This document shows, in pieces, positions 18,229 to 27,488 of a stretch of DNA of 64,000 nt. The first letter of the stretch is position 1. Each line of letters begins with the position of its first letter. The translations under genes and the position numbers were made by a program. Origin of the DNA: Bacteroidota bacterium (GTDB lineage: Bacteria > Bacteroidota > Bacteroidia > Cytophagales > Cyclobacteriaceae); NCBI GenBank assembly GCA_022567155.1, contig JADFHN010000008.1, forward strand, positions 1 to 64,000. The letters run 5' to 3'. A model generated the notes under the pieces. That model ran no database searches, was not told the DNA's origin, and saw nothing but the letters and a program-made list of their open reading frames with translations.

Positions 18229-18738
18229 ATGCGGGTGTTTTTAGTATTGATCTTTTTCCAGGTTTCACTCCGGTGTCTGGCCCAGGATCCGGAATATTAT
18301 TTTGAAACAGGTTATGAGTTATATGAAAACGGCGACTACCGGGCTGCTGTTGAAAATTATACCAAAGCAATAGGTATTGATCCTGAAAATCCGGAATACT
18401 ACTATCATCGTGGAGTATGCCTGTCGATGTTGATGAAGAATGAGCAGGCATTAACTGATCTTTCCAAAGCATTGAATATCAAAGCAGATTATCATGAAGC
18501 ATATTTTGAGCGCGCCTATGCCTATTATTTGCTAAATAAAATGGATGAGGCGATACAGGATTATGATAGAGGCCTGGAGCTGGATCCGGAAAATGGGCCA
18601 GGGTATTTAAACCGGGGGTCTGTAAAATTTGATATGGATGATGTTGACGGGGCCTGCAATGACTGGAAAAAAGCAGCAAAACTGGGGATTGGCATTGCCG
18701 GAGAGCTGAATAAAGAATATTGTGCATCAAGGAGCTGA
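18229..18738 (+). CDS. Secreted TPR protein
   Basis: The best start is ATG 18229 (MRVFLVLIFFQVSLRCLAQ), which gives a proper signal peptide; the longer GTG-started form adds 16 residues without a signal. The remaining 150 residues are three to four tetratricopeptide repeats with classic spacing (ALTDLSKALNIKADYHEAYFERAYAYYLLNKMDEAIQDYDRGLELDPENGP in outline), then a short Cys-containing tail (DGACNDWKKAA). It is a periplasmic protein-interaction module of unknown partner. The C-terminal repeat style matches the proteins at 19118..20302 and 60615..61829. Confidence 0.85.
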   Translation: MRVFLVLIFFQVSLRCLAQDPEYYFETGYELYENGDYRAAVENYTKAIGIDPENPEYYYHRGVCLSMLMKNEQALTDLSKALNIKADYHEAYFERAYAYYLLNKMDEAIQDYDRGLELDPENGPGYLNRGSVKFDMDDVDGACNDWKKAAKLGIGIAGELNKEYCASRS

Positions 18739-18885
18739 TAGCAGTAATCAATACCGGACACAGAGTAAGATAAATGTCCGAAACCGTGCATATATACAGG
18801 CTATACGGATCAGAAATTTACATTATTTTAATGGCACAGACTTTGAAGTGCATAGATTCGGGTTAATTTAACGGTATAATTTAGA

Positions 18886-19092
18886 ATGTTTCGAAATATG
18901 AATTTGACATCAAAAAAATTAATGAGATCCCGGAGTAAAGTTATAGCAGGTGTATGTGCCGGCCTTGCTGATTATTTTGGGTGGGATCCGGCTTTAGTGC
19001 GGGTACTGTACCTTCTGATTTCAATTTTCAGTGCAGCTTTTCCCGGAATTCTGGTTTATATTATTCTATGGATTGTTATGCCTCAGGAGTAA
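18886..19092 (+). CDS. PspC-domain membrane protein
   Basis: The 68-residue protein is almost entirely a PspC domain: SKVIAGVCAGLADYFGWDPALVRVLYLL, then a hydrophobic helix ending in ILWIVMPQE. PspC proteins act in the inner membrane, in envelope stress responses and sigma-factor control. It may start at ATG 18898 instead (four residues shorter). It stands alone between a TPR gene and the convergent DnaJ-TPR gene. Confidence 0.85.
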   Translation: MFRNMNLTSKKLMRSRSKVIAGVCAGLADYFGWDPALVRVLYLLISIFSAAFPGILVYIILWIVMPQE

Positions 19093-19117
19093 TGAATTTG
19101 AACAGGGAAAAGCAACA

Positions 19118-20302
19118 TTAATTACAATGTAAATTCATCATTTCAATGGCGGGCGTATAATTCAATCCTGCGGCTGCTTTCCAGTTTTTGCAGGCTTTGG
19201 AATTGTTGCCCAGGGCAAAATAGTTTGTCCCTCTTATAAATAATGGTTCGGCCAGATCAGGCCTGAGAAATACAGACCAATTGCAGTCTTTAATTGCGTC
19301 TTCGTGTAATCCTAATTGCGTATAGGCTTTTGCCCGGGTAAAAAACACCTCAAAATAAATAGGCGGGCTTTCGGCTGGATTCATTACCAGCTCTGCTGCC
19401 TGCCCGTAGATCTGTACCAAAATATCTTTTACCCTATATCTGGCATTATCAAGATACTGTTTTGAGTTTTCAGGATCATTCATGCTGACCAGATACAGTA
19501 TGCCTATGTCAAGGTTTAGTTTAAGATTTTTCTTATCATTAGCACGTATTACCTCAAGCGCATCTGCTGCTTGCTGGTACATGCCCAACGCTTTATAACA
19601 CTCAGCCAGTTTTTTATATACGACCGCACCTTCGCGGCGCTGATAATCTTTCACAATCGAAAAACTGATGATCGCACTTTCAAAATTGTTTTGATTAAAC
19701 TGGTCGTCGGCCATTACCATTACCTCACCCACAAATTTATCTCTGTAGTTACGGATGGTACGTTCAGCAGGATTTTTTTTCTGCATCAGTATGATGATAT
19801 CGAGAGACTTCCGGTATTCACCTTTATCAAAATATGCCTGTGCTTCTTTAAACAGCACTTCCCTTACTTCAGCCAGCCGTATTTCCTTCGCTTCTTGATA
19901 ATCATCATAGAGATATTTTACACCCATAACCATCGCGGCAACGATAAAAATAAAAGCAAATGCCATAACCTGGGCTTTCACATATTTCCAGCCATATTCA
20001 TGTTCACGGGTGGGGTGCCGGGGCCTTTTCTCATAGGGTGGATAGTAAAACGGGCGGTAGGCTGACCTGGGTTTTGAAACCGGAATACGCTGGTAATTAT
20101 ATACCAGGTCATATTGATGCTTTTTATACGGATCTGATAATATCTGATATGCGCGGTTGATCTCTTTAAACTTTTCCTCAGCGGCCGGATAGTCCGGATT
20201 CCGGTCCGGATGATACCTGAGAGCCAGTTTTTTGAAAGCCGACTTTATCTCTGCAGCACTTGCAGAACGAGGTATTCCAAGTACCTGATAATGATCAACC
20301 AT
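19118..20302 (-). CDS. DnaJ-domain protein with TPR repeats
   Basis: The 394-residue protein opens with a J domain (residues 3-67, HPD triad in RYHPDRNP near 31-33), followed by a Pro/Tyr/Arg-rich linker, one membrane helix at about 108-128 ([20 protein letters not shown]), and TPR-type repeats from about 150 to the end. The J domain would face the cytoplasm and recruit DnaK, with the TPR part on the other side of the membrane. No zinc-finger or DnaJ C-terminal domain is present, so it is a specialised J-protein and not the DnaJ chaperone. Confidence 0.88.
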   Translation of the reverse strand: MVDHYQVLGIPRSASAAEIKSAFKKLALRYHPDRNPDYPAAEEKFKEINRAYQILSDPYKKHQYDLVYNYQRIPVSKPRSAYRPFYYPPYEKRPRHPTREHEYGWKYVKAQVMAFAFIFIVAAMVMGVKYLYDDYQEAKEIRLAEVREVLFKEAQAYFDKGEYRKSLDIIILMQKKNPAERTIRNYRDKFVGEVMVMADDQFNQNNFESAIISFSIVKDYQRREGAVVYKKLAECYKALGMYQQAADALEVIRANDKKNLKLNLDIGILYLVSMNDPENSKQYLDNARYRVKDILVQIYGQAAELVMNPAESPPIYFEVFFTRAKAYTQLGLHEDAIKDCNWSVFLRPDLAEPLFIRGTNYFALGNNSKACKNWKAAAGLNYTPAIEMMNLHCN

Positions 20303-20547
20303 ACTACGAATTTACTAAATTATTCAAAACAATTTATTCCAAGTGATTACTTCTGTCCTAATTGACATAACGCAATTTCGGGCATCAGCTGTTAGAAAAG
20401 TTCAAAAAATCACTTTGAATACTGCCGGGTATGGAATACATTTATTTAACAAATATAAATCAAAATATAAATCAAAATGTATTACAATTCCAAATGGAGG
20501 TAACAAATGCATTGATAATTTGAAATATTTATACTATTATTTGCTCA

Positions 20548-21990
20548 ATGATAAAACAGGCGATCATTTTATTTATAATTCTGATTAATGCTGCACCGGT
20601 TTTGGCCCAATGGGAGCTGCCACCGGGTGCACTTGTTCGAAAACGAATTCATCAATCACGTGATACGGATGAGGATGAATGGAAAGACTTTCGGATACAC
20701 ATCAAAGCGTATGATGCGAGGGGGAGAGAGGTGTACCAGAAAAGCCGCATTAAATCAGATAATGGTAGTTGGGTTACGAATCGTGAGGAGTTTTATGCGT
20801 ATAATAATTTTAGCAACCGTACGCGTTATCACGAAAAATCTTATCAAACCAATCCCCACAAATTGGAATGGGAATCGCTCAAAGAATATGAATACCTGAA
20901 TGATACGCTTTTAACTCGTATTTATAAGCTTAATAAGGATTTAATTAATAATGAACAGTGGGAGAGCTGGGATTTTTTTATTTACGATCATAAGAATAGA
21001 AATATTAGAAATAAATCTATTTTCGGCTCCCTGGGAAAACCGGAGTACGGTATTGAATTCAGGTCTTATTACAACGATATGGATTGTCGCGTGGGACACG
21101 CCTGGTACAGGTTAATTGAAGGCACAGTGGATTCGTGGGTTCTAACGGATAGCAGCAATGTTGAAAAGAATGAATATTGTCATGACTTGTTAAAGACATC
21201 GTATAGATATGAGGCAAACGAAATCACGGTATTTTATCAGCAAAAGTATGAGCGAGCATATGATCCGGATAACAGGCCAACTAAAATTTTTCATTATTCA
21301 AGAGATTTTCCGGAAATGGAATGGGTTTTTAAATCCGAGACCTCAATCAGCTATGTCGGAAATAAAGAGGTAACCCGGATCGTTTCGGAAAACAGGGAAA
21401 ATTATGAAGAGGTTGAAACGGATGAATCAGGTAGACAGATTTTATACATATATAAATGGAAAGAAATAAATTCCGAATATTGGAACTACGAAAATATTAC
21501 GGAATATACATATGAAGAAAATGGAAATTTATCTGATATCATAAGCCGGACCAAAATTAGAGATGATTCCACCGGTGAATTTGAAACCCGGGGTGAAGAA
21601 ACTTTATTTACCTATCGCTGTGATGGAGCCCTTACAGGGATGATTTACAAGAATTTTCGACAGTCAAAGGATTATGAAAATGAAAATCATCATAGAACAC
21701 TATATGAGTACGTTACAACGGCGGACTGTGAGCCTCCGGAATATCCATCGGAATCAATCGTACTTTTCCCCAATCCTGCCCGGCAATATATTCATGTGTT
21801 ATTCGATGCCCCCGCTGGTAATTCCACACTTTCAATAATTAGCTCAAAAGGAGATGTTGTAAGGGAATATCAAGGCAATTTGAAAAGTTATAACTCCCTG
21901 GATTTGAAAACCCTGAAGTCAGGTATGTATATTCTACGAATCGAGATCGAAAACAGGATGTATAGTAGTCGTTTTGTTAAAGTTGACTAA
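20548..21990 (+). CDS. Secreted protein with T9SS type A sorting domain
   Basis: The 480-residue protein has a signal peptide (MIKQAIILFIILINAAPVLAQ) and a C-terminal type IX secretion signal of about 75 residues (ESIVLFPNPARQYIHVLF, then DLKTLKSGMYILRIE and RFVKVD). Between them lie repeated Tyr/Glu-rich beta strands (YEYLNDTLLTRIY, YTYEENGNLSDI) of YD- or RHS-like look, without a recognised enzyme. It should be exported by T9SS and attached to the cell surface or released. Its presence also supports the Bacteroidota assignment. Confidence 0.85.
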   Translation: MIKQAIILFIILINAAPVLAQWELPPGALVRKRIHQSRDTDEDEWKDFRIHIKAYDARGREVYQKSRIKSDNGSWVTNREEFYAYNNFSNRTRYHEKSYQTNPHKLEWESLKEYEYLNDTLLTRIYKLNKDLINNEQWESWDFFIYDHKNRNIRNKSIFGSLGKPEYGIEFRSYYNDMDCRVGHAWYRLIEGTVDSWVLTDSSNVEKNEYCHDLLKTSYRYEANEITVFYQQKYERAYDPDNRPTKIFHYSRDFPEMEWVFKSETSISYVGNKEVTRIVSENRENYEEVETDESGRQILYIYKWKEINSEYWNYENITEYTYEENGNLSDIISRTKIRDDSTGEFETRGEETLFTYRCDGALTGMIYKNFRQSKDYENENHHRTLYEYVTTADCEPPEYPSESIVLFPNPARQYIHVLFDAPAGNSTLSIISSKGDVVREYQGNLKSYNSLDLKTLKSGMYILRIEIENRMYSSRFVKVD

Positions 21991-22092
21991 GTGTTTCCTC
22001 CTGATTTGTGTAATACAAAAATGATTAGCAGCTTTATTCGCTTGTTTCCCTGCCTGAATGGATCAGCAACGATCATACAATGATAATATCAC

Positions 22093-22265
22093 GGTGCATC
22101 CGCACCTTGGCCTAACAATTATGAAATGACTATAAAGATCATCGGTGCTCCGCACCTCAGATTATTATGAAGTATGGCATGATACAATACAATATGGGAG
22201 GGTACGGAGTACCCAAAATATCTATAGAAAACAAATCAGCTAATAGATAATAGGTGCAGCGCACC
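22093..22265. repeat. Second cluster of short GGTGC/GGGTAC hairpins
   Basis: Four palindromes lie in the 500-base gene-free space after the T9SS gene: GGTGCATCCGCACC at 22093..22106, GGTGCTCCGCACC at 22144..22156, GGGTACGGAGTACCC at 22200..22214 and GGTGCAGCGCACC at 22253..22265. They match the cluster at 169..482 in both hairpin types, and some flanks are shared (TATCACGGTGC). Spacing is about 40-55 bases. The rest of 21991..22498 holds no gene. Confidence 0.8.
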
Positions 22266-22498
22266 GTAATATTATTGACAGCCAGTTACATAAGCTATTG
22301 ATATATTTAAGTGAATTTAAAATTATCAACGTTTCCGCTGCTTTAATGACACATTGTAGGCGGGAAATTGCTGATAATTAACTATTTACAAACTAATTAA
22401 AGTTGATTTTGGGTGTTACATTGCACAAAACAGGAAATAAAGGCAAAGGGCGCAACATCGTTTCCGGTAGCAGTTACCAATAACCATTTCCGGTAACC

Positions 22499-25480
22499 TC
22501 AAACTACTCCGGGCTTCAACCGTACATTAACCTCTTCCTTATGTACCATGGGCATTTTGTCCATCCTGTCCACTTCGATCATCGGATAACCAAAGTCCTC
22601 TACCACTTTTCCGCGCAGCATGTAAAAACCGCGCCCTCTGAAGGGGTTTCGTTTTGCCACCGGAGGGAAGTGGGTGGTGTCAAAAACATCTCCGTTCCGG
22701 TCGTAAAAAGTGGCAAAGTGCATCAGCTTTCCGTCTTTGGTGTAGGTGTTTTTGATTGTTACCAGGTAGCCGGCAATGCTGACTTTTCCCCCCGTCTTTT
22801 TTATCAGTTCACCAGCCACCGTATTGCCGCGTTCACCGGTAGCCAGCAGGGCGAAGGGGTCACAAAGCGGGAATTGCAGCAGTTCAAACTCGTCAAAAGC
22901 ATCTTCATAAGGCAAATGATCGAGTGGGGGGAGCCGGTAGTCAGGCAATTCAAGGTTAAAAAGATCCACCGAATACTTCATGTTTTTTCCTTTTCCAAAG
23001 TAGAGATGGGCCTCCCACAACAACTCCCGCTTTGATTTTCCGGTAAAACGAAATGCCCCGATGCGGATCAGGATCGAAATCTGCTCAAGCGATACCGGTA
23101 TGCGACGGATAAAGTTATCGAGGCTTTTGAAATCCCCGTTTTGGCCTCTTTCCTTGGGGATACGTTTTCCGATACGGGTTTCCAGGCTTTTGAGGTGAAT
23201 AAATCCGATGTAGATGGTATCGCCGGCGATGGTGGTGGTATGGTCGCTGTGGTTTATGCAGGGCGCTTCGATCTCAGCGCCGTCCATCCGGGCTTCGTGA
23301 AAGTAGAACTCCGTCTGGTAAAAGCCCCCGAAGTTGTTAATCACCCCCACCATGAACTCCAGCGGGTAGTGCGCTTTGAGAAACAGGCTCTGGTAACTTT
23401 CTACAGCATAGCTGGCAGAGTGCCCCTTGGCAAAGGAGTAGCCTGAAAAACTTTCGATCTCAAACCATACCCGGTCGGTTACTTCCTGCGTGTAACCTCT
23501 TTTTTTACAGTTCAGAAAAAACTGATCCCTAACCTGTTGAAATTCTTTCCTCGACCGGTATTTTCCCGACATGCCCCGCCGCAGAATATCGGCTTCACTC
23601 AGGGTAAGACCGGCAAAGTGGTGTGCCACTTTGATCACATCTTCCTGATACACCATCACGCCGTACGTTTCAGTCATCAGTTCATCCATTTTCGGATGTA
23701 TTGAGGTGTACCGCTCGGGGTTAAGATGCCGGTGAATGTATTCACGCATCATTCCCGAACGCGCTACACCCGGCCGTATGATAGAGCTGGCTGCCACCAG
23801 TGTACGGTAATTGTCGCACCGCAGCTTGCCGAGCAGCATCCGCATGGCCGGCGATTCCACATAGAAACAACCCATCGTTTTGCCCCGCCTGATCAGGTTG
23901 CGGATCTTCGGATCTTTTTTAAACGTTTCAAAATCATTGATGTCAACCTTTACTCCGCGGTTTGTCTTGATGAGGGCAGTGGCATCCTTGATGTGCCCCA
24001 GGCCGCGTTGACTGAGAATATCCAGTTTATAAATACCTATATCCTCGGCATTATGCATTTCGAAATGTGCCACCGGAAAGCCTTTGGGAGGCAGGTCAGT
24101 GGCCGTGTAGGCATAGATTGGCTTTTCGGTGATAAGCACACCGCCGGCATGAATGGAGAGATGAGAGGGGATGCTGTACATCCGTTCGGCATAGCGGAAA
24201 ATCAGGCGTGTAATATGATCACGGTTACGATTTTGACCCGGGCGGGCTACAATGGTATCGATCTCCGGCTTGGGGAGGCCAAACACTTTTCCAAGTTCGC
24301 GCACCAGCGACCGGTCTTTGAAAGTGGAGTGTGTACCCAGCAGGGCGGTATGCTGCGGTGTATGTTTATCAAAGATATATTTTGTTACTTCATCCCGGTC
24401 TTTCCATGAAAAATCAATGTCAAAGTCGGGTGGAGAGGTGCGCACCGGGTTTAAGAAGCGCTCGAAATACAGGTCGAGCTCAATGGGGTCCACATCGGTA
24501 ATGCGCAGGCAGTAGGCGGCCACACTGTTAGCGCCGCTGCCGCGACCTACATGGGCAAAATTTTTATGTTCGGCAAACCGGATAATATCATGGGCGATCA
24601 GGAAGTAAGATTCGAAGTTGCGCGAGGATATGACATCGAGCTCTTTAAAAAGCCGCGAACGGGCATGGTGGTCGTAGCGATCGTAGCGACGGTCGAAACC
24701 TTCCATTGCCAGCGACATCAGCAACTCCCGGTCATTACGTTTGCTGCCGGTAAAGGCGGCTTTGTTCTTGTCTGTACCCAATTCGAAACGGATGCTGCAC
24801 TGCTCAAGTAGCCGGCGGCTGTTTTTCAGCAATTCAGGGAAGCGGCGGTATAGCTCCGCAAACTCTTTTTCCGGTAGCATGATCTCATTTCCAGTTGCCT
24901 GGTCCCGGGGGTCAAGTTTACTGAGCAGCGTGTTTTTGTCGATGGCGCGAAGCAACCGGTGTATATTGAAGCCGGTGCGGTTTCGGAAAGTTACCGGTGC
25001 CAGGGCAATCAGCTTGTGCATATAGCCGGTTAATCCGGAAGTTGCCAGCCGGTTGACTTCCCCCGGCCGGATACCGATAAACTCGTTTTCGCGAAGGGAG
25101 TCGGGGGTAGATTTTTCGTAAATGAAGGGATAAATGATAAAGACGTGCTCAAAAGCCGGGGCCTTGCCAGGTAAGGGCTCGCCGGAGGTATTGTGGCAGG
25201 ACAGGTAGCGGTTGAGCTCTTCAAATCCATCGTTATTTTCGGCAAGGCCAATGTATAACAGCCGGCCTTCCGTACGAAACTCGATGCCCAGGACGATTTC
25301 AAGGTCGTACTCCTTGCGGTTTTGGTCGCATATTCGCAGCATTTCAATGTAGCCGGAGGTGTTGTTGATGTCGGTGAGGGCCAGTTTATGCACGCCACAG
25401 CGCCGGGCTTCGTCAAAGAGTCCTTCGATGGACAGGGTTCCGTACCTGAAGGAAAAATAGGTGTGGCAATTGAGATACAT
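22499..25480 (-). CDS. dnaE2: DNA polymerase III alpha-type polymerase, likely error-prone (DnaE2-like)
   Basis: The 993-residue protein is a bacterial C-family polymerase, shorter than the replicative DnaE (about 1150-1250). It has an N-terminal PHP domain (CHTYFSFRYGTLSIEGLF and LALTDINN), the catalytic palm with PDFDIDF (residues 351-357, metal-binding Asp352 and Asp354) and LDILSQRGLG, a finger/HhH region, and a C-terminal OB fold (VSIAGYLVTIKNTYTKDG). Short DnaE paralogues of this kind act in translesion synthesis with Y-family polymerases. Two copies of the operator TACTAA-N5-TTAGTA lie 72-107 bases upstream of its ATG, linking it to dinB and the S24 repressor. It is not established that this is the only DnaE in the genome. 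Confidence 0.85.
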   Translation of the reverse strand: MYLNCHTYFSFRYGTLSIEGLFDEARRCGVHKLALTDINNTSGYIEMLRICDQNRKEYDLEIVLGIEFRTEGRLLYIGLAENNDGFEELNRYLSCHNTSGEPLPGKAPAFEHVFIIYPFIYEKSTPDSLRENEFIGIRPGEVNRLATSGLTGYMHKLIALAPVTFRNRTGFNIHRLLRAIDKNTLLSKLDPRDQATGNEIMLPEKEFAELYRRFPELLKNSRRLLEQCSIRFELGTDKNKAAFTGSKRNDRELLMSLAMEGFDRRYDRYDHHARSRLFKELDVISSRNFESYFLIAHDIIRFAEHKNFAHVGRGSGANSVAAYCLRITDVDPIELDLYFERFLNPVRTSPPDFDIDFSWKDRDEVTKYIFDKHTPQHTALLGTHSTFKDRSLVRELGKVFGLPKPEIDTIVARPGQNRNRDHITRLIFRYAERMYSIPSHLSIHAGGVLITEKPIYAYTATDLPPKGFPVAHFEMHNAEDIGIYKLDILSQRGLGHIKDATALIKTNRGVKVDINDFETFKKDPKIRNLIRRGKTMGCFYVESPAMRMLLGKLRCDNYRTLVAASSIIRPGVARSGMMREYIHRHLNPERYTSIHPKMDELMTETYGVMVYQEDVIKVAHHFAGLTLSEADILRRGMSGKYRSRKEFQQVRDQFFLNCKKRGYTQEVTDRVWFEIESFSGYSFAKGHSASYAVESYQSLFLKAHYPLEFMVGVINNFGGFYQTEFYFHEARMDGAEIEAPCINHSDHTTTIAGDTIYIGFIHLKSLETRIGKRIPKERGQNGDFKSLDNFIRRIPVSLEQISILIRIGAFRFTGKSKRELLWEAHLYFGKGKNMKYSVDLFNLELPDYRLPPLDHLPYEDAFDEFELLQFPLCDPFALLATGERGNTVAGELIKKTGGKVSIAGYLVTIKNTYTKDGKLMHFATFYDRNGDVFDTTHFPPVAKRNPFRGRGFYMLRGKVVEDFGYPMIEVDRMDKMPMVHKEEVNVRLKPGVV

Positions 25481-25551
25481 TTTGGCCTGTTTTGCATTGG
25501 GTCACCTGCCGCAGCGGGTTCACTTGTTCTGAAGCGAAAATACAAAACAAA

Positions 25552-25587
25552 TACTAAAAATATTAGTAAATACTAAAATAATTAGTA
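25552..25587 (-). promoter_or_regulatory. Tandem 17-bp operators (TACTAA-N5-TTAGTA) upstream of the polymerase gene
   Basis: Site one, 25552..25568, is TACTAA-AAATA-TTAGTA; site two, 25571..25587, is TACTAA-AATAA-TTAGTA. Both have perfect 6-base arms, and their centres are 19 bases apart. On the minus strand a TTTG lies upstream of site two at promoter-like distance, and a TAGTATTT element falls between the sites, so repressor binding would cover the promoter. The same operator occurs at 37118..37196 and 41704..41741. Confidence 0.8.
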
Positions 25588-25711
25588 TAATTAATCAAAT
25601 ACCAGCACAACTTCACAGATATGTTTTGATTTTTAACAGCGTCGGGAAGGCACAAATAGTTTTCAGGAGTGGAAGTCCGGCGTATCGAAAACCTTGTTTA
25701 GATCAAGGAAA

Positions 25712-26962
25712 TTATTGGATGGTCTGGTTTTCCAAAAAAATCGCATGGACTTTACCTTGATTGGCATTCGTATCAAGTTTCTTCCAGATCTTAAAGCAAA
25801 TATCTATATCGCCATCCTGGTCCACATCACCAAACAATGCATCGTGTCCGCCCAGATTTTGATCAAAGACAACTCTTTCTTTGAAAAGTCCCCCTTTACC
25901 ATCCAGATTTTCCCACAAAAAACCCATGGGGGTGCGTCCTAATGGTAATATTTTATCATCCTCCTGCTCCACAGAAAAAATATCCAGATCGTTGTCATTG
26001 TCAAAATCCGCTACCGCAAGAGAATGCAATGATCCCCTCCGACCAGCGGTAGGGAGTGGCAACAAATGGACCGTAAACTCCGGATTACTGCCACCGGTAC
26101 TTTCGAGCCATGCTCCTCTCGAGTCAACCTGGTCACCAGACATGATGATTATATCGTTATCGCCATCTCCATCCATATCCAGGATCCAGCTCCTGCATGA
26201 AAGCCCCCAATAGCCGACACTACCAAATGGAAGGAATTTCCTAACCCATGTTTGCCCATTATTTTCGTTTTGATACCACCTGCCGGGCATAACAATGTCA
26301 TTATCACCATCCTGATCCAAATCGCCAACACCACCTGGAAAGAACCCAGCGTGGATATCGTCCAGTTCGTCCACAATGTCGTTAGTGACTGTAATCCTTT
26401 GCCAATTAACATCCTGAGCCGGATTTTCCGGTATCTTGTACCAAAAGCAACCCTCCCGGTCGCCAAGGACTAAAATATCACCAACAGCGTCACCGTCCAG
26501 GTCTTTTACTACAATATCATGTATTTCCGTTTTAATACGGGAATCATATTCGTATCTGATGAATGGTTCTTCTTTGGGGTTCTGCGGGTTTTTAAACCAA
26601 AAACCTCCGATAACCAGGTCCATCCATCCATCCCCGTTGACGTCATGGGCTGCACCTCCTAATTGAGCGCTTGGTATTTCTGCCAAATCATGCCTGACCC
26701 AATTGTCAGCATTTATAAATTCAAACCAAAAGACTTTATCAGAAGTGATGGAAAAAGCGAAATCCAGATCTCCATCATTGTCAAAATCAGCAAGGGCTGG
26801 AGTACCGTAGCGAGAATCCGGTGTGTCGGGAAGATCATTCGTGATAAAATAATGCTTAAAAATCGTTTTAGTATCGGCATCGAAAGCACTTTTTTCATTG
26901 TTTGAGCATCCCATCCAAAGGGATATATAAAGCAGATAAACGAAATATTTATTCATATTCAC
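25712..26962 (-). CDS. FG-GAP/VCBS-repeat lipoprotein
   Basis: The 416-residue protein has a lipoprotein signal (LYISLWMGCS, lipid Cys19) followed by six to seven VCBS/FG-GAP-type repeats with calcium-binding-like Asp clusters (DFDNDGDLDF, DVNGDGWMDLV, DLDQDGDNDIV, DMDGDGDNDII, DFDNDNDLDI, DVDQDGDIDI). These form a beta propeller on the cell surface or in the periplasm, commonly for carbohydrate or protein binding. No catalytic domain was seen. It is a single-gene unit. Confidence 0.87.
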   Translation of the reverse strand: MNMNKYFVYLLYISLWMGCSNNEKSAFDADTKTIFKHYFITNDLPDTPDSRYGTPALADFDNDGDLDFAFSITSDKVFWFEFINADNWVRHDLAEIPSAQLGGAAHDVNGDGWMDLVIGGFWFKNPQNPKEEPFIRYEYDSRIKTEIHDIVVKDLDGDAVGDILVLGDREGCFWYKIPENPAQDVNWQRITVTNDIVDELDDIHAGFFPGGVGDLDQDGDNDIVMPGRWYQNENNGQTWVRKFLPFGSVGYWGLSCRSWILDMDGDGDNDIIIMSGDQVDSRGAWLESTGGSNPEFTVHLLPLPTAGRRGSLHSLAVADFDNDNDLDIFSVEQEDDKILPLGRTPMGFLWENLDGKGGLFKERVVFDQNLGGHDALFGDVDQDGDIDICFKIWKKLDTNANQGKVHAIFLENQTIQ

Positions 26963-27488
26963 TGGTGTTATCTTAAAAATTCGTCACAACATTTAACAGG
27001 CCACTTAATTGTATTAAAATCTTTCATGTTTCGAGTTACGATGTATTAAATATCTTTCACCTTTATCATCCACATTTAAATCTGTATAACCAATTTCAAT
27101 TACAACAAGATAATACTCAATTATTTATTTTTTTCTCTTTTCCTGATTCATACTATAAAAGTAATACTTTGGTTTCCAAAATCCATCGTTCCGGTAAATC
27201 CCTTATGGCTTTTTTACAGGTTGGCGCAAGTCTCGCTACCGCTCCTGGCCGTCGCCTGAAGCCGTGCACCAGCATGTAGCTTGAGATTTTTAATAAGATA
27301 ACCTGCAAGTAATTTTTGAAAAGGTACCATAACAAAAAAGTTGATGGCAATCTAAAAACATGTATATTCAGACTAGTGTCATGTCACTTAAATGAAGGGA
27401 TTATAATCACATTATAGTTAATAAAATTGATAATTATATCTTTGTTGTTCTTTTAAAATAATTAAACTCTAATTAAACTCTATTGGGA
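26963..27488. other. Gene-free spacer with one repeat-like segment
   Basis: No gene is supported here. A segment near 27215..27290 (TGGCGCAAGTCTCGCTACCG and the GC-rich stretch after it) is richer in GC than its surroundings and partly matches 35268..35296 (TGGCACAAGTATCTCACC). A TAnnTTTG-type element, TATCTTTG, lies at 27437..27444, 45 bases before the start of the next gene, but no TTG was found at the proper distance upstream. Confidence 0.4.

Noticed and set aside
20305-20322. TTTACTAAATTATTCAAAA before the DnaJ-TPR gene as an operator
   Set aside because: Only the left arm matches; the right arm is absent.
23726-24409. Plus-strand open frame opposite the DnaE-type gene
   Set aside because: Antisense to conserved catalytic regions, with no independent support.
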